Origin: Crambe crambe
Taxonomy: Eukaryota > Porifera > Demospongiae > Poecilosclerida > Crambeidae
Direction of reading: 5' to 3'
Length of the DNA stretch: 64,000 nt
Assembly (NCBI GenBank): GCA_963924555.1
Contig: OZ004590.1
Coordinates: 2,767,001 to 2,831,000 of the forward strand
How positions within the stretch are numbered: position 1 is the stretch's first letter; every line of letters begins with the position of its first letter. Positions 22,163-32,364 of this stretch are shown one piece after another. The position numbers and the translations under genes were made by a program. The notes beneath the pieces were generated by a model. The model saw only the letters and a program-made list of their open reading frames with translations, did not search any database and was not told the DNA's origin.

Positions 22163-24245
22163 CTAAACTTTTCCTAGCTCAGAGATGATATCAGAGGCAG
22201 TGGGTCGGTCTTGTATCTTCTGCTTTAAGCATCTCTTCACAAGGAAAAGGAACAGAGGGTGTTTTATAGAACTCATCAGTCGAAACCTCTCCTCTGGAGG
22301 AGGCAGCACACCAGTGAACATCTCCATGATGAGAATTCCAAAGCTGAAGATGTCCATTTTGGGGGACTGTTGCTGAGGGTCACTGGCTTCAGGGGCAGCA
22401 TACGTAGGATTTCCAGGACCAGTTGTCTGCACCTTGTGCAGAAGGTTGACTGATCCATAGTCGGCCACTTTAGCTCTCCAACGACTATTGGGCAGAGGTT
22501 CAAGAAGGACATTGGCACTACTGATGTCTCGATGGATGATGGGTTCTGGTTGTATCAAGTGGAGATAGTTGAGAGCTTTAGCCACATCCACACATATGGA
22601 GGTGAGGACATTCATGGACAAATCCTGGTCTTCTTTTTCCAACTCTTTCCTGAGACTGGTGGGCATCAGCTCTGTAAGTATAACCATCTCCCCTCTCAAG
22701 GTGGCACCGATGAACTGTATCAAGTTAGGATGACGTATTCTGGCAGCCATGTTCATCTCTCTCTTGAATAATTGTCTATTGTGTTGAGAGAGGATTTGAT
22801 GATGAATGACTTTAGCAGCCACACATGTCCCTCTAAATAAAGCTACACTGACAGTAGCCCACCCTCCTCTCCCTAACTCTGGACCTGCCAGCTGGATCTC
22901 CTCCCTTCTCACAACCCACTGTGTCTCTAGTTGGGATAATTGCTCTTCATATAATTGTAGTCTCTGCTCATATTCTGCAGCTCTTTCATGATATCTCTGT
23001 TCTCTCTCTTCACATTCCGCTATAATAGCATCACATCTTTGCTCTGTCTCTCTTTCTAGTTGCAATTTTTGCTGCCTCAATCTCTGCTCATACTCTGCTA
23101 TTTGTTCTAATTCTCTTAGCTTGTAGTTTTGCTCTAATTCTTTTAACCTTTCTGCATTTTCTTCATCTAGCTTCTCCTTCTGTAATACAACTTCTTCTAA
23201 TCTTTTCTTCAGCAATTTATACTTCCCTTCAGCTTCTTTGGCCCTCTTTTTATATACTTCTAACGTATCTATTTGCTTGGATACCTTTTCTTTGTGTGGC
23301 AAATTTTCCTCATTATCTGTTGATCTCTTTGTAGTAAGGAAAGATTTAGCCATGCGGACTAATTTACCCGTCATTCCTTCACTCTCAAACTCACTACTTT
23401 CTAATTTTTGAGAATTTTTTTGATTTTGTGTATCTTTCAAAGCTTTTTTAAGGAAATTTATTGTAGTAGAATCACTTTTCAAAATGGCAATATCAAGTGA
23501 AGATTTTTTATTTTCATCTGTGCATAAAGGGTCACAATGATAAATATCTACAAGATACTGTATGACATTAAAGTGACCATTTTGACTGGCATGATGAAGA
23601 GGTATTCTACCCCATTGACCCCTGCTATTAGGATCACACTTTAAGTCTTCAATGAAGTATTTGATGACAGCCAATCTCCCATTAAGAGCAGCAAAGTGAA
23701 GAGGTGTGTTGCTGTCTTTGTTCTTGGATAATGGGTCACATTTATGTTCTACAGTGAGGCACTTCACTGTAGCTAAGTGACCATTCAAACTGGCATGGTG
23801 TAAGAGAGTGTATTTGTCTTCATCTGTGCATGAAGGGTCACAGTGCTGAGTGTCTATGAGATACTGTATGACATCAAGATGACCATTTTCACTGGCATGA
23901 TGAAGAGATATTCTACCCCATTGACCCCTACTATTGGGATCACACTTTAAGTCTTCAATGAAGTACTTGACGACAGCCAATCTCCCATTAAGAGCAGCAA
24001 AATGAAGAGGTGTGTTGTTGTCCTTGTTCTTGGACAATGGGTCACATTTGTGTTCCACAGTGAGGTACTTCACTGTGGCTAAGTGACCATTCAGACTGGC
24101 AAAGTGTAAGGGAGTGTATTTATCTTCATTTGTGCATGAAGGGTCACAGTGCTGAGTGTTAATGAGATACTGTATGACATCGAGATGACCATTTTCACTG
24201 GCATGATGAAGAGGTATTCTACCCCATCGACCCCTACTATTACTG
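22163..24245 (-). CDS. Ankyrin-coiled-coil-TKL kinase paralog B, 5'-truncated
   Basis: Open on the minus strand from about 24245 to the stop at 22163-22165. It holds about 2.5 of the 102-residue ankyrin units, a coiled coil rich in E, Q and R, and a complete kinase domain. Kinase motifs: glycine loop LGRGGWATV, lysine in VAAKV, glutamate in FKREM, catalytic loop HRDISSANVL, ADYG in place of DFG, YAAPEA, DIFSFG, and the arginine in QDRPT. No ATG lies upstream of the ankyrin part and an in-frame TAA occurs about 15 bp above it. The homology starts exactly after TTTTTTTCTCCAG, so an upstream exon spliced here is possible. Directly beyond, the sequence matches the distal upstream flank of genes A and C, so a deletion has most likely removed the first part. 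Confidence 0.75.
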
Positions 24246-24480
24246 GAGAAAAAAATTTAACTGTGGCTAGTTATATCCATATTATGTTTATATTGTAAGT
24301 TGATCTACTTAAAATGATTATAGCAGCAGGTTAATGCCAATGAGGGATAATTTTGGTAATTGTACTACAGTGCGTGGGCAACATCAAAGACACTGCCTGT
24401 GTAACCACACAGCAAACAGTTAGAAGCCATCATCTAACTTCCAGATCTAGCAGTTAAATGACGGTTGAGCTTGTATCCAT
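24246..24480. repeat. Truncated copy of the ankyrin-kinase upstream flank
   Basis: It matches 3770-3920 and 49660-49870 (ATTATAGCAGCAGGTTAAT, GTACTACAGTGCGTGGGCAA). It joins the ankyrin array directly, whereas in genes A and C about 900-1300 bp of leader plus the first ten ankyrin repeats lie between. This is the best evidence that gene B lost its 5' part. Confidence 0.75.
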
Positions 24481-24500
24481 GGATACTACTAAGATAATTA

Positions 24501-24816
24501 TGCTAAATAAAAAAGCCATGTAGGGTTAGTCTGCACTTTTTACCTATAGCAGTTTCTGTAATCATAGTATGAAAGGGAAAAAAATAAAAGGGTTAGTCTG
24601 TACTTTTTATAGCAGTTTCTGTGTGAACATAATTAATGTCAAAATTATGCTGCCTTCAATAATAATCCCTACATCACTGCCTCCTACCAGGCTGCTTTAA
24701 GTTCTGCTTGGTTTAGGCAGTGATGTAGGGATTATTATTGAATCAGCATAATTTTGATGATTCCTCACAGAAACTGCTAAGTACAGACTAACCCTACATG
24801 GCCCTTTTATTTAGCA
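24501..24816. mobile_element. Inverted-repeat MITE (GTAGGGTTAGTCTG family)
   Basis: TGCTAAATAAAA at the left is inverted at the right (TTTTATTTAGCA), followed inward by CATGTAGGGTTAGTCT and its inverse. A second arm pair, AATAATAATCCCTACATCAC and its inverse, lies inside. A related copy is at 31684-31860. It is 316 bp and non-coding. Confidence 0.75.
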
Positions 24817-25639
24817 TATTTTTTTTTCCTTTAACTTTTACTTTTTATATGACCTTTTCTCAAAATGAATATTTTTTGCCTCAGCACTGAAGTGCCGAGG
24901 CGCAGTGCTGCCCACGCAATACATTGCATGCATGTACACTTGGAAAAAAAATGGAGTCGCTTTATAGATTTGAGCAGAACATGTAGAAATCGCAGAGAAT
25001 TGATCAAGAGACAGCGAGAAAGTAATGGACAGAAACAGCAGAGACGACAGTCTAGGTGATACATGTATGTGCATCCTACAGGCCACGCCAGGCACCACTC
25101 GACAGGAAAGCCAAGAGCATGAGAGAACATTGACTACATGCCAGAAAGTAACAGCAGAGACAACAGTCTATAGTCGAATAAGAAAGAAAGCCAGGATTTT
25201 AGCGTGACCACTGAGAGAACAACGACTACAAGCCAGAAAGTAAAGCAGAGGTGATCACATGATCAGTTAAAGGCAACAATGAAATCAAAGACTATACAGG
25301 CCTTGTATGGAAGTGAGCATTTGAGAAGGGCACGGAGACACACAAGTAAACTCATCACAGGAATTGACATTTGAATCATCTGACATACATTTACAAAAAT
25401 TTGTGTCATTGTTCCATATAGCTAGCTACCAGTGCCGAGGCACAAGTTTTCTTGTTGTTAATGACCTATACTGGGTACTGGTTGGCACGTGCATACATGC
25501 ATGTGATCATGACAGACACTCGTGTGCGATAAATGATGTCATTAAAATGGCTGACATAGTATCGTTTATAATAAAAAGTCATTCAATATGACTGATTATT
25601 TTGGAGGAAAACTGTATGGATAACAATGGTAAAAGCACA
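24817..25639. other. Intergenic, no gene recognised
   Basis: Contains two loosely related A/G-rich segments (GCAGAGACGACAGTCTA near 25040 and GCAGAGACAACAGTCTATAG near 25155). No recognised coding region. Confidence 0.45.
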
Positions 25640-26110
25640 TTGTGTGATTATAACTGCACAAGTTGCCTCATACCTCTGAGGCATCTAAGTTGATGTGGTA
25701 ATAATTATTTTGAAGAGAAGAACTTCTGGTCCTTGCTGTCAACAAATGAGGAACCAGCTTGCTACAGTTTGCATCAGGTTGCCCAATAGGGTATGTTGGC
25801 ATTAAATCATTGAAATTAATTTTAAATGTATGTTAGCTACAACATGTTATATGTGGCTTGAGTGAGTACAGAAGTAATCTTCAAATGCATTTTGTTGGCT
25901 CTCTTTAAAACTGTTAGAAAGTAAAGAAAATATCTGCTCAGCAACTGCTTTAACCTCTAGTTGATGGAGAAACATGGGGTTCACTGGTAACAACTCCTTT
26001 AGATCTCTTTCTTCCACTAGGATTGGTTTTGATCTTTGCTAAATCAGATACAGTATGTGGGAGACTTTAGCTTGTCTAGGAGACTAGGAACATTGGGATT
26101 CTCATCACAA
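25640..26110 (-). repeat. Dispersed repeat family, inverted copy
   Basis: This is the inverse of about 8390-8810. It contains a hAT-like frame at 25847-25985 (minus; VAEQIFSLLSNSFKESQQN then AFEDYFCTHSS). The piece at 26160-26880 that follows is in the direct orientation, so copy 2 has an internal inversion relative to copy 1. Confidence 0.6.
25847..25985 (-). pseudogene. hAT-family transposase C-terminal fragment, second copy
   Basis: EQIFSLLSNSFKESQQNAFE is close to the hAT C-terminal pattern, and closer than the copy at 8545-8652, which lost residues between the two blocks. It stops shortly afterwards. Confidence 0.6.
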
Positions 26111-26159
26111 ACCTCTACTATTCATCTTAATTATATTATAGACTTCTTGCTTTCTGTAT

Positions 26160-26880
26160 GGGCTAAAAATGACCAGGTTGCTTGTGCATGCACATGCAGA
26201 GTAGCTAGTATAGCTAAATTAAAGGTTGGCTACATAATTATGGCCAAGCAACATAATACCAGAAAATTGGCTCAAAACCTCGGCACATTCAGTAAAACTG
26301 ATATCGAATATTGGATAATTATTGACTTCCTTTCCTTATAGAAATCTGATGATCTTGTGATAATAAAAATAGCTAGCAAGTTTAGTTTGTGTGGCCTAAG
26401 TAGCCACTGACTGGGCATTATAGGCCAACTTCCTACAGAGTATAGCTAGCTAATTAGCTATGTGTCTTGCTATGACAAAATCCAGAGACAGTTCGATGGA
26501 GTTCTGACCTAGCTAGCTAATGGCTACAAGAATGTACATATTTGACTCAGCTAGATGTGGTAGCAGGCTGAAAGCATCAATTAGTCAATTGGACCCACCC
26601 CCAAATTAGATCCACCCCCTTTTTATAGCTGCTAGCAAAACTATGATGGGTTAAGACTCACGACACCAGTAGCTACACGCCTATAATTTATTTGCTTTAT
26701 TAAAAATCTAACAGCATGCAGCAAGCAGCTATAAAATTCTCTCCTTTGTGATCAATCGATCCACACAAGAGGATATATATCAGATCTTAATTCCCACAAG
26801 CAGATTACTTAGATAGATAGGTAGTATTAGCAACAAAACAAACAAAACAAGACACAATACATAGCAACAAGGTTTTAAGT
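26160..26880. repeat. Dispersed repeat, direct copy of 10346-11100
   Basis: Same order and orientation as copy 1 but without the 8880-10345 insertion. It shows the undisturbed sequence AAAGGTTGGCTACATAATT at the insertion point. Confidence 0.7.
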
Positions 26881-27330
26881 AGTCTCGCATGGCCAGACAT
26901 ACCCTTTACCAATCACAGCACAGATGTATTGCATCATCTGCATGCGGAAAGAAGGGTCTGGTGGCAGTGTATACAGGCTCTCGTTGCATTCCCCAGGAAC
27001 GTGGACGTCAATACTTTGTGTGTATTGCTTATGGGAGTGTGGTTTTATTATCACATTAATAATACTCATGCACATTGATAACAGCAATTCTAGCTGGGCT
27101 ACTGAAACTTGGCAGTGCACTCTGCAAATTGTTAGTCCGTGTTTGCAGGCAGTCACTACAAGATCTGCAAGCATATCTACTGTGCAACTTGGTGCAGTCC
27201 ACTTCAGGAAACCTGGACATCAGAGTAGTAAGATATTCCAGTGAACTTGCCATGCCAGGACTTGAAAAGGGTCTCCCTCTCTTCTTCTCATTGGCACTGG
27301 CCACAGACTTTCCAGCTAAGCAGCCAGATG
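26881..27330 (-). pseudogene. Exon-like fragments of an unknown protein
   Basis: After an acceptor-like ATTATTCAG, the minus strand encodes ASANEKKRGRPFSSPG (an AT-hook-like KRGRP) then SSLEYLTTLMSRFPEVDCTK and a short cysteine-containing part, stopping near 27056. In another frame ECNESLYTLPPDP lies near 26985, and a copy of its last part occurs in the opposite orientation at 27405-27445. This suggests a rearranged fragment. The protein is not recognised; a transposon source is possible. Confidence 0.3.
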
Positions 27331-28024
27331 CAACATCTGAATAATGATAGCGTACAGTTTACTGTTAATGTTTTGTGGTGTGAACGTGGATATAAATTGC
27401 ATTCCACTGCAACGAGAGCCTGTACACGCTGCCATCAGATCCTTAGTCTGGCGTAGCCAGCCTCACACATAATGTAACATTTTAGGCTTATGTGATGTCA
27501 ATCATGATGGTGCATGCTCTAGTGTGAAATAATAAAATCGTGAGTGCTGTTATCATTTATCTTAGCCTCGTCCCCAGAGGGGCCTGGGAACGAGGCTACG
27601 CTGATTTTCCAACAAGGACGGCCAAACTTGTTACAGTTCTGTCTGAGGGAAGCTATACCAACACTACTTTGTCATATATGCAAAATCAAACAGTTATTAT
27701 TTTAGCACTTACTCTTGTGAAGTCATCGGGCAAAATTCATAGTTAGTATAAAATGGCGGTTTGGGGTAACTCCAGACACTAGTGGTAGAAATACCTGATA
27801 GAGCTAGCTAGCAAGCCAACATGACTTTTAGAGAGAAGTGATTTTGGTTTATCTGATACACATGCACTTTTTCCTGCACTCCCTTGATGTTCAACCGGGC
27901 CTGCTTGAAATGCACGAGATCATAATGTAAAGTTTCAGTTTGACAATTATAGATTTCGGGGCACAATGCAGTCCAGAACGGTGGAAGAAGAGTTTAGCTG
28001 ACCATGCATTTAAACAAGTAGCAG
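27331..28024. other. Intergenic, one short hairpin
   Basis: 27564-27598 (AGCCTCGTCCCCAG / CTGGGAACGAGGCT) is a short inverted repeat; a similar AGCCTCGTTCCCA occurs at 18968. No gene recognised. Confidence 0.45.
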
Positions 28025-29492
28025 TTATAGATACTATAAACTACGTGTACTGGATTGGAAACCCACCCCCACATCCGTATATGGCAACGTAATTCATCCT
28101 GTCCGAGGTTTCCTAGACAAGTTAGTTTCCTGTTTTGGCGAATTTCGCGTGTTCTACGCACATCTCCAAAGGAGGAATAGTTGCTGCGGTGGATTAGCAA
28201 GGTAACTATGCAAAGCTTTTACATGAAAGAGTTGCAGAAATAGTTCATAAACTCTAGTTACTGTGAAAATGGGTACTTTTTTGCACATTAGTAACATTAA
28301 CTTGCCTAGAACTCACAGTGAACAGCAATGACAATGAAAATTAGTTGGAGAATAGGTACTTAACCATATTTTAAGTCATGTAACACTATTACATTCAGCG
28401 GAGTGAACAATTTGGATGAAAAAAACCAGTTCAACTGTAGTAACACTTCTTACGTACATTACTATTAGCTAAAATGCCTGCCACTCTACTGAAAGTGGTA
28501 GAGCATTGCTTACCATATATACCCATAACAAGCTTTTGATGCTAGAGAAAACAGTACACTTTTTGGAAAATGACTATTATTAAAATTGAATAATCAATAT
28601 TTACCAACTAGTTATTATTATACTCATTATCTAACCTGCTTATGATACTAACCACAATAAATGACACCACTGAATTTGGACTTAACAATCATTCAGAACA
28701 TCTTCAATAATATCATTAATGTAGACTAGTATCTATTCCTGTTATATTAAAATGGCACCATGTACTAGGGTATCATTAATACGGATTAAACCTCCCCTAT
28801 CGATGGCACACATCCATTCCTCCGATTCAGATTCAGATGGTTCCATGTTATCGTCATCATTGTTACGTAAGTTGTCAAGTCCAAGCAAAATTTCTTTGTC
28901 TGTGCAGTCTTTGTGAATGGATCTAACTATGTAGCCTCCAATATACCTAATTGCACACTGTTCTTCGTATGTTAGCTCCTTTATATCAGTGTGTGCATCA
29001 TCATCGACTGTCACAGGTAATGCTTTTTCTATCAGTGAGATGAATAAATTCAGAGTAAGTTGCTGATAAAATAGGGGCTCAATTGTTATGCCACTATCAG
29101 TGAGGAATTTCACCCACTTATCAATAAATGAAGATGAACTATGGAGTGAGTGAAACTCAATCATATTATGGCAAGCAGCTTTTATAGCTTCCACACAACT
29201 ATCTGCACTCAGATATCACCTAGCTACCTATTTTCATTTTTATACTTAATAATAAGTTGTCAGCTAACCTTTAACTTGTGGAATGGAAGTGGCCATAGGT
29301 AACTCAGAGGATCACAGAGACCAGTAGCTAGCTAGCTTAGCTCGATGCAGCGGCAATCTCCCATGTTACGTTGCTCGCAGATAAAGAGTTAATCACTTAT
29401 TAGCAAGGCGCTAGGCGCACGCTCTCAGACACGGATTCAACGGGTTAATGTGCTGTTTCCAATCCCGTACACGTAGTTTATAGTATCTATGG
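28025..29492. mobile_element. TIR element, GGATTGGAAAC family, with a coding remnant
   Basis: The left end TAGATACTATAAACTACGTG (then TACTGGATTGGAAAC) is matched in inverse by GTTTCCAATCCCGTACACGT...ATAGTATCTA at the right. The outer CCATAGATAC motif and the GGATTGGAAAC core are shared with the element at 12411-14112. It contains an open frame (28742-29207, minus) that could be part of its transposase. Confidence 0.72.
28742..29207 (-). pseudogene. Transposon-associated exon (YEEQCAIRYIGGYI motif)
   Basis: About 155 codons are open on the minus strand after an acceptor-like GAGTGCAG; there is no ATG at the start, so it is an internal or last exon. It contains LTYEEQCAIRYIGGYIVRSI and, near the end, EEWMCAIDRGGLIRINDT. 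Similar pairs (E..ALRY..GYV.R and W...VDRGGL..V.D) are, in my recollection, common in transposon-derived proteins of invertebrates, but I cannot name the superfamily. It sits inside the TIR pair at 28025-29492, which supports a transposase or passenger gene. The upstream exon was not found. Confidence 0.45.
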
Positions 29493-30112
29493 TAATACAT
29501 CCATGCTGCAGTTGGTAAAGGGTCTGGCCAGATTTTAAGTAGATCCCCAACTTTAGCATAATAGTACCTTTAAAATGCATATAGCTAGCTACTTGTACTC
29601 ACTTTTGAATGCTTCCACAGATAAGGACAGTTAACATATACGTAGTTACAGCTTCTTGGTGTTGATAGCTTCAAACATCACGATACTGAAACATGTTCAT
29701 TGATGCTCACACACGTGTACCTAAATCATGAGCAAATACTGAAAACTGCCTACTACCGACCAGTGTTTACACTCATCTTACCTCTCTCCCCGTCGATCGT
29801 AACTATCTTGGGACAGCAGAAACTTCACTATTTAACAATCACAATAATTATGACGCTTACTTTCCCAAAAAGAGCTGTTTATGAAGTTTAGTACATAATT
29901 ATTATGCGCGCGCTAATTTGATAGACTACTATTATCGATGACCAACCGAGCACTTCCATGACTCAACAGTGGTACCATTTCTGAAGTATTGACTTTACCG
30001 TTGTATTTTTTACATATATTCAAACATATTTATACAAAAAATGACGAAAATTCATGGATTAGTTATGAAACAAAAACATAGCTAATACGTACACAGTACT
30101 AGTTCATACAAA
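29493..30112. other. Intergenic, repeat fragment
   Basis: 29560-29745 belongs to the dispersed family seen at 18650-18800 and 51370-51480. The remainder shows no recognised gene. Confidence 0.45.
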
Positions 30113-30505
30113 AAGAATTTTCACCAAGAAAAATTTCTTCAATACACTTCTCATGCACCCATCAACTGCATCCAAACTTTACCCACTCTTCACCATCTTT
30201 GCAATAGTTTCCATAGCAGAATGCACACTCCCATTCCTGGTCCTCTGCAGAATCATCTTCTTGCATTGGGGTGAAGGTCGAGGGACCAGAATCATCTTCT
30301 AGCTAAGGGTTGAGGGTCAAGGGACCATCACTAGCTTTTGAACAACCTCGCTTCTTTGTCTTTTTGGCCCCTTTCTGCTTCTTCTGATGCTGAAACCATT
30401 CTTCTTTCTTCTTCTTCTGCTCCTCTCTCTCAATCTTGCATCTTTCCTGTTCTTTCTTGCATTCTTCCTTCTCTTTCGCTTCCTGCACTTTCTTCTCTCT
30501 GCACT
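30113..30505 (-). pseudogene. C-terminal relic of a pogo-like transposase
   Basis: A minus-strand frame begins with a K/E-rich coiled coil (EKEECKKEQERCKIEREEQK) and goes on to a zinc-binding, PHD-like tail: WECAFCYGNYCKDGEEWVKF then GCS, stop, WVHEKCIEEIF. Charged stretches ending in such a C..C...C...C..H..C tail are familiar from pogo/Tigger-type transposases of invertebrates. Two in-frame stops (TAG near 30304, TGA near 30152) break it. The DDE catalytic part is absent. It lies next to an unrelated hAT-like element. Confidence 0.6.
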
Positions 30506-30557
30506 AGTAAGTGGCACGCCCTGTCTTGCTCTTGCTTGTGGATTCTCCAGGCTTAAG

Positions 30558-31096
30558 CAAGGCTGTAGACAAGAGGGGGCTTGGGGGGGCTGCAGCCCCC
30601 CCCCCCCAAATCTTCCGGTATGATATCATGCTGCTTCTGTTAAATCACAGTAATTAAATGGTACTCATAGCCAATAACTAACTGATGTTCATGTAGCTAG
30701 TGTTTATTTAATGTCATTAGGCAGTTCAAAATAAATCACTTGTTTAACGGATTTCCCTGCCCTATTTTGACCGAACTGAAATAAATTTAAATTGTATATC
30801 CTCAGTATACTGCTGTTTATCTTTGTATACTAGAATCCCAGTATACTGCTGTTTCTTTGTATAATAGAACACATGACCATATAAACATAGGATACTGAGA
30901 TATCATTACAGTATGATGTATATGTATAGTATAGCTACTTTATATTTAAATTTATTTCATCCTGCCTGCCTATAAGAAAGGAGAGAAAATCCGTTAAACA
31001 AGTGATTTATTTGAACTGCCTTAGTAAAATTTTTCTCTATCCCAAAGGCCCCCCCCCCCCCCCCCCCCCAAATTATCTTTTTTGCCTACAGCCTTG
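30558..31096. mobile_element. hAT-like MITE with C-tracts at both ends
   Basis: CAAGGCTGTAG at the left is inverted at the right (CTACAGCCTTG), with TTAAG flanking both sides. C-runs lie 38 bp inside the left end (30596-30607) and just inside the right end (31049-31069). An inner palindrome (GGCAGTTCAAAATAAATCAC and its inverse near 31000) spans most of the interior. Non-coding. Confidence 0.75.
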
Positions 31097-31249
31097 TTAA
31101 GGGAGATTTTTGAGCATTAGAGCAGTTCAGTAATGATCAGTAATGAAGTTAATGGTGAATGCCCTCTTAAAGACACATCTCATTGGGAGGAGACTTGGAT
31201 GCCAGGGGTAATAAAGAGGTGCTATCAGAAGCTGAAGAGTTGTGCGCAG

Positions 31250-31683
31250 ATTGTTGCAAAAATTGTCAGTCTCCATGGATATCGGGTGAACACTTCTTGT
31301 TAATAGTCTACATTATAGCTAACATGGCACTGCACATGTAGCTTGTATGCCCATCTTAAGACTATTTCAAGTTATAGCTAAAATTTGGGTCTCCTGCTTT
31401 TACTGTGGCCAAGTAAAACAATTTGAGTGAAATGCCCATTTCAGTTGGTTGGGCAATCTGATGCAAACTGTAGCAAGCCCGCCAGTTCTTCATTTATTAA
31501 TAGCAAGAACCAGAAGTTCTTCTCTTCAAAAATTTATTACCACATCAGCTTAGATGCCCAGAGGTATGAAGTATGTGTCATAATACAGTAAAACTAATAT
31601 TGAATTCCCTTATAGAAATCTGATAGCTAATATTTGTGACAATAAATAGCTAACAAGTAGCTATATAGTTTGTGCGGCCTAAG
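31250..31683. repeat. Dispersed repeat family, short copy 3
   Basis: It joins in series the parts that in copy 1 lie at 7080-7740, 8690-8800 and 10420-10520, so it is internally deleted. It shows the site without the CpG-rich insert (GTGAACACTTCTTGTTAATA). Confidence 0.65.
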
Positions 31684-31860
31684 TAGGGTTAGTCTGTACT
31701 TTACCTATAGAGTAGTTTCTATTATGCTGCCTTCAATAATAATCCCTATATCACTGCCTAAACAAATGAAGCAGCTTGGTGGGAGGCAGTGGAAGGTAGC
31801 ACAATTTTGATGTTTTTTTCATAGAAACTGCTATAGCTAGGTAAAAGTATGGTCCTTTTA
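31684..31860. mobile_element. MITE copy related to 24501-24816
   Basis: Shares GTAGGGTTAGTCTGTACTTT, ATGCTGCCTTCAATAATAAT and the inverse GCATAATTTTGATG-type arm. It is shorter than the other copy. Confidence 0.65.
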
Positions 31861-31999
31861 TATTTCTTCTCTTTAGGCTTTAGCATTTCACTGGGTTTCA
31901 AACAGGAAAGCCTCAGGAATTTACCTGATTTATTTTTATTTTGCCTCATTTATTATTATTTTTTTGAATAATATTATCATTGAACTTGATCACATAAAA

Positions 32000-32364
32000 G
32001 TGTGCTTTAAGATAATTAAAGCACACTTTTCAGAGGATCTGATTGGTCACAAGTCATGTGACCAACACTAATATAAAGTTAACAAGTGTGGAGCTGATAA
32101 TTATATACCACACTCCTATTACTGTAAGTTGTCACATGCTCAGGAGAAATCAATGCCAATTAAAATGATGAATGATGCTTAGACTGGAACAAAGCATTTA
32201 CTACTAATTACTCACTATAAAATCAAAAAAGGTCACTCCTAAAAGGTCACTTCTACAAAGGTCAGTCTTTTGAAGGTCAGTGCACACCATGGCACATTCA
32301 CTCCACCCACTAAGTTTTTACCTAATTGCCATTAATTTGTGGTATTACCCACTAACCAGTCAGC
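32000..32364 (+). promoter_or_regulatory. Duplicated upstream region of the NRF-6-like pseudogene
   Basis: Nearly the same as 55760-56127 upstream of the intact gene (AAGCACACTTTTCAGAGGAT, TTATATACCACACTCCTATT, GATGAATGATGCTTAGACTG). This shows that the pseudogene arose by DNA duplication and not by retroposition. It contains GGTCACAAGTCATGTGACC. Confidence 0.75.

Noticed and set aside
23900..24073. Start of gene B at 24073
   Set aside because: That codon is GTG inside an ankyrin repeat and the frame stays open above it; the coding sequence really begins at or above 24245.
25100..25210. Short tandem repeat of GCAGAGACRACAGTCTA
   Set aside because: Only two loosely matching copies, about 115 bp apart; not enough to call an array.
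30338..30623. Plus-strand frames rich in L, S and F
   Set aside because: They are the reverse reading of the K/E-rich pogo transposase relic on the minus strand.
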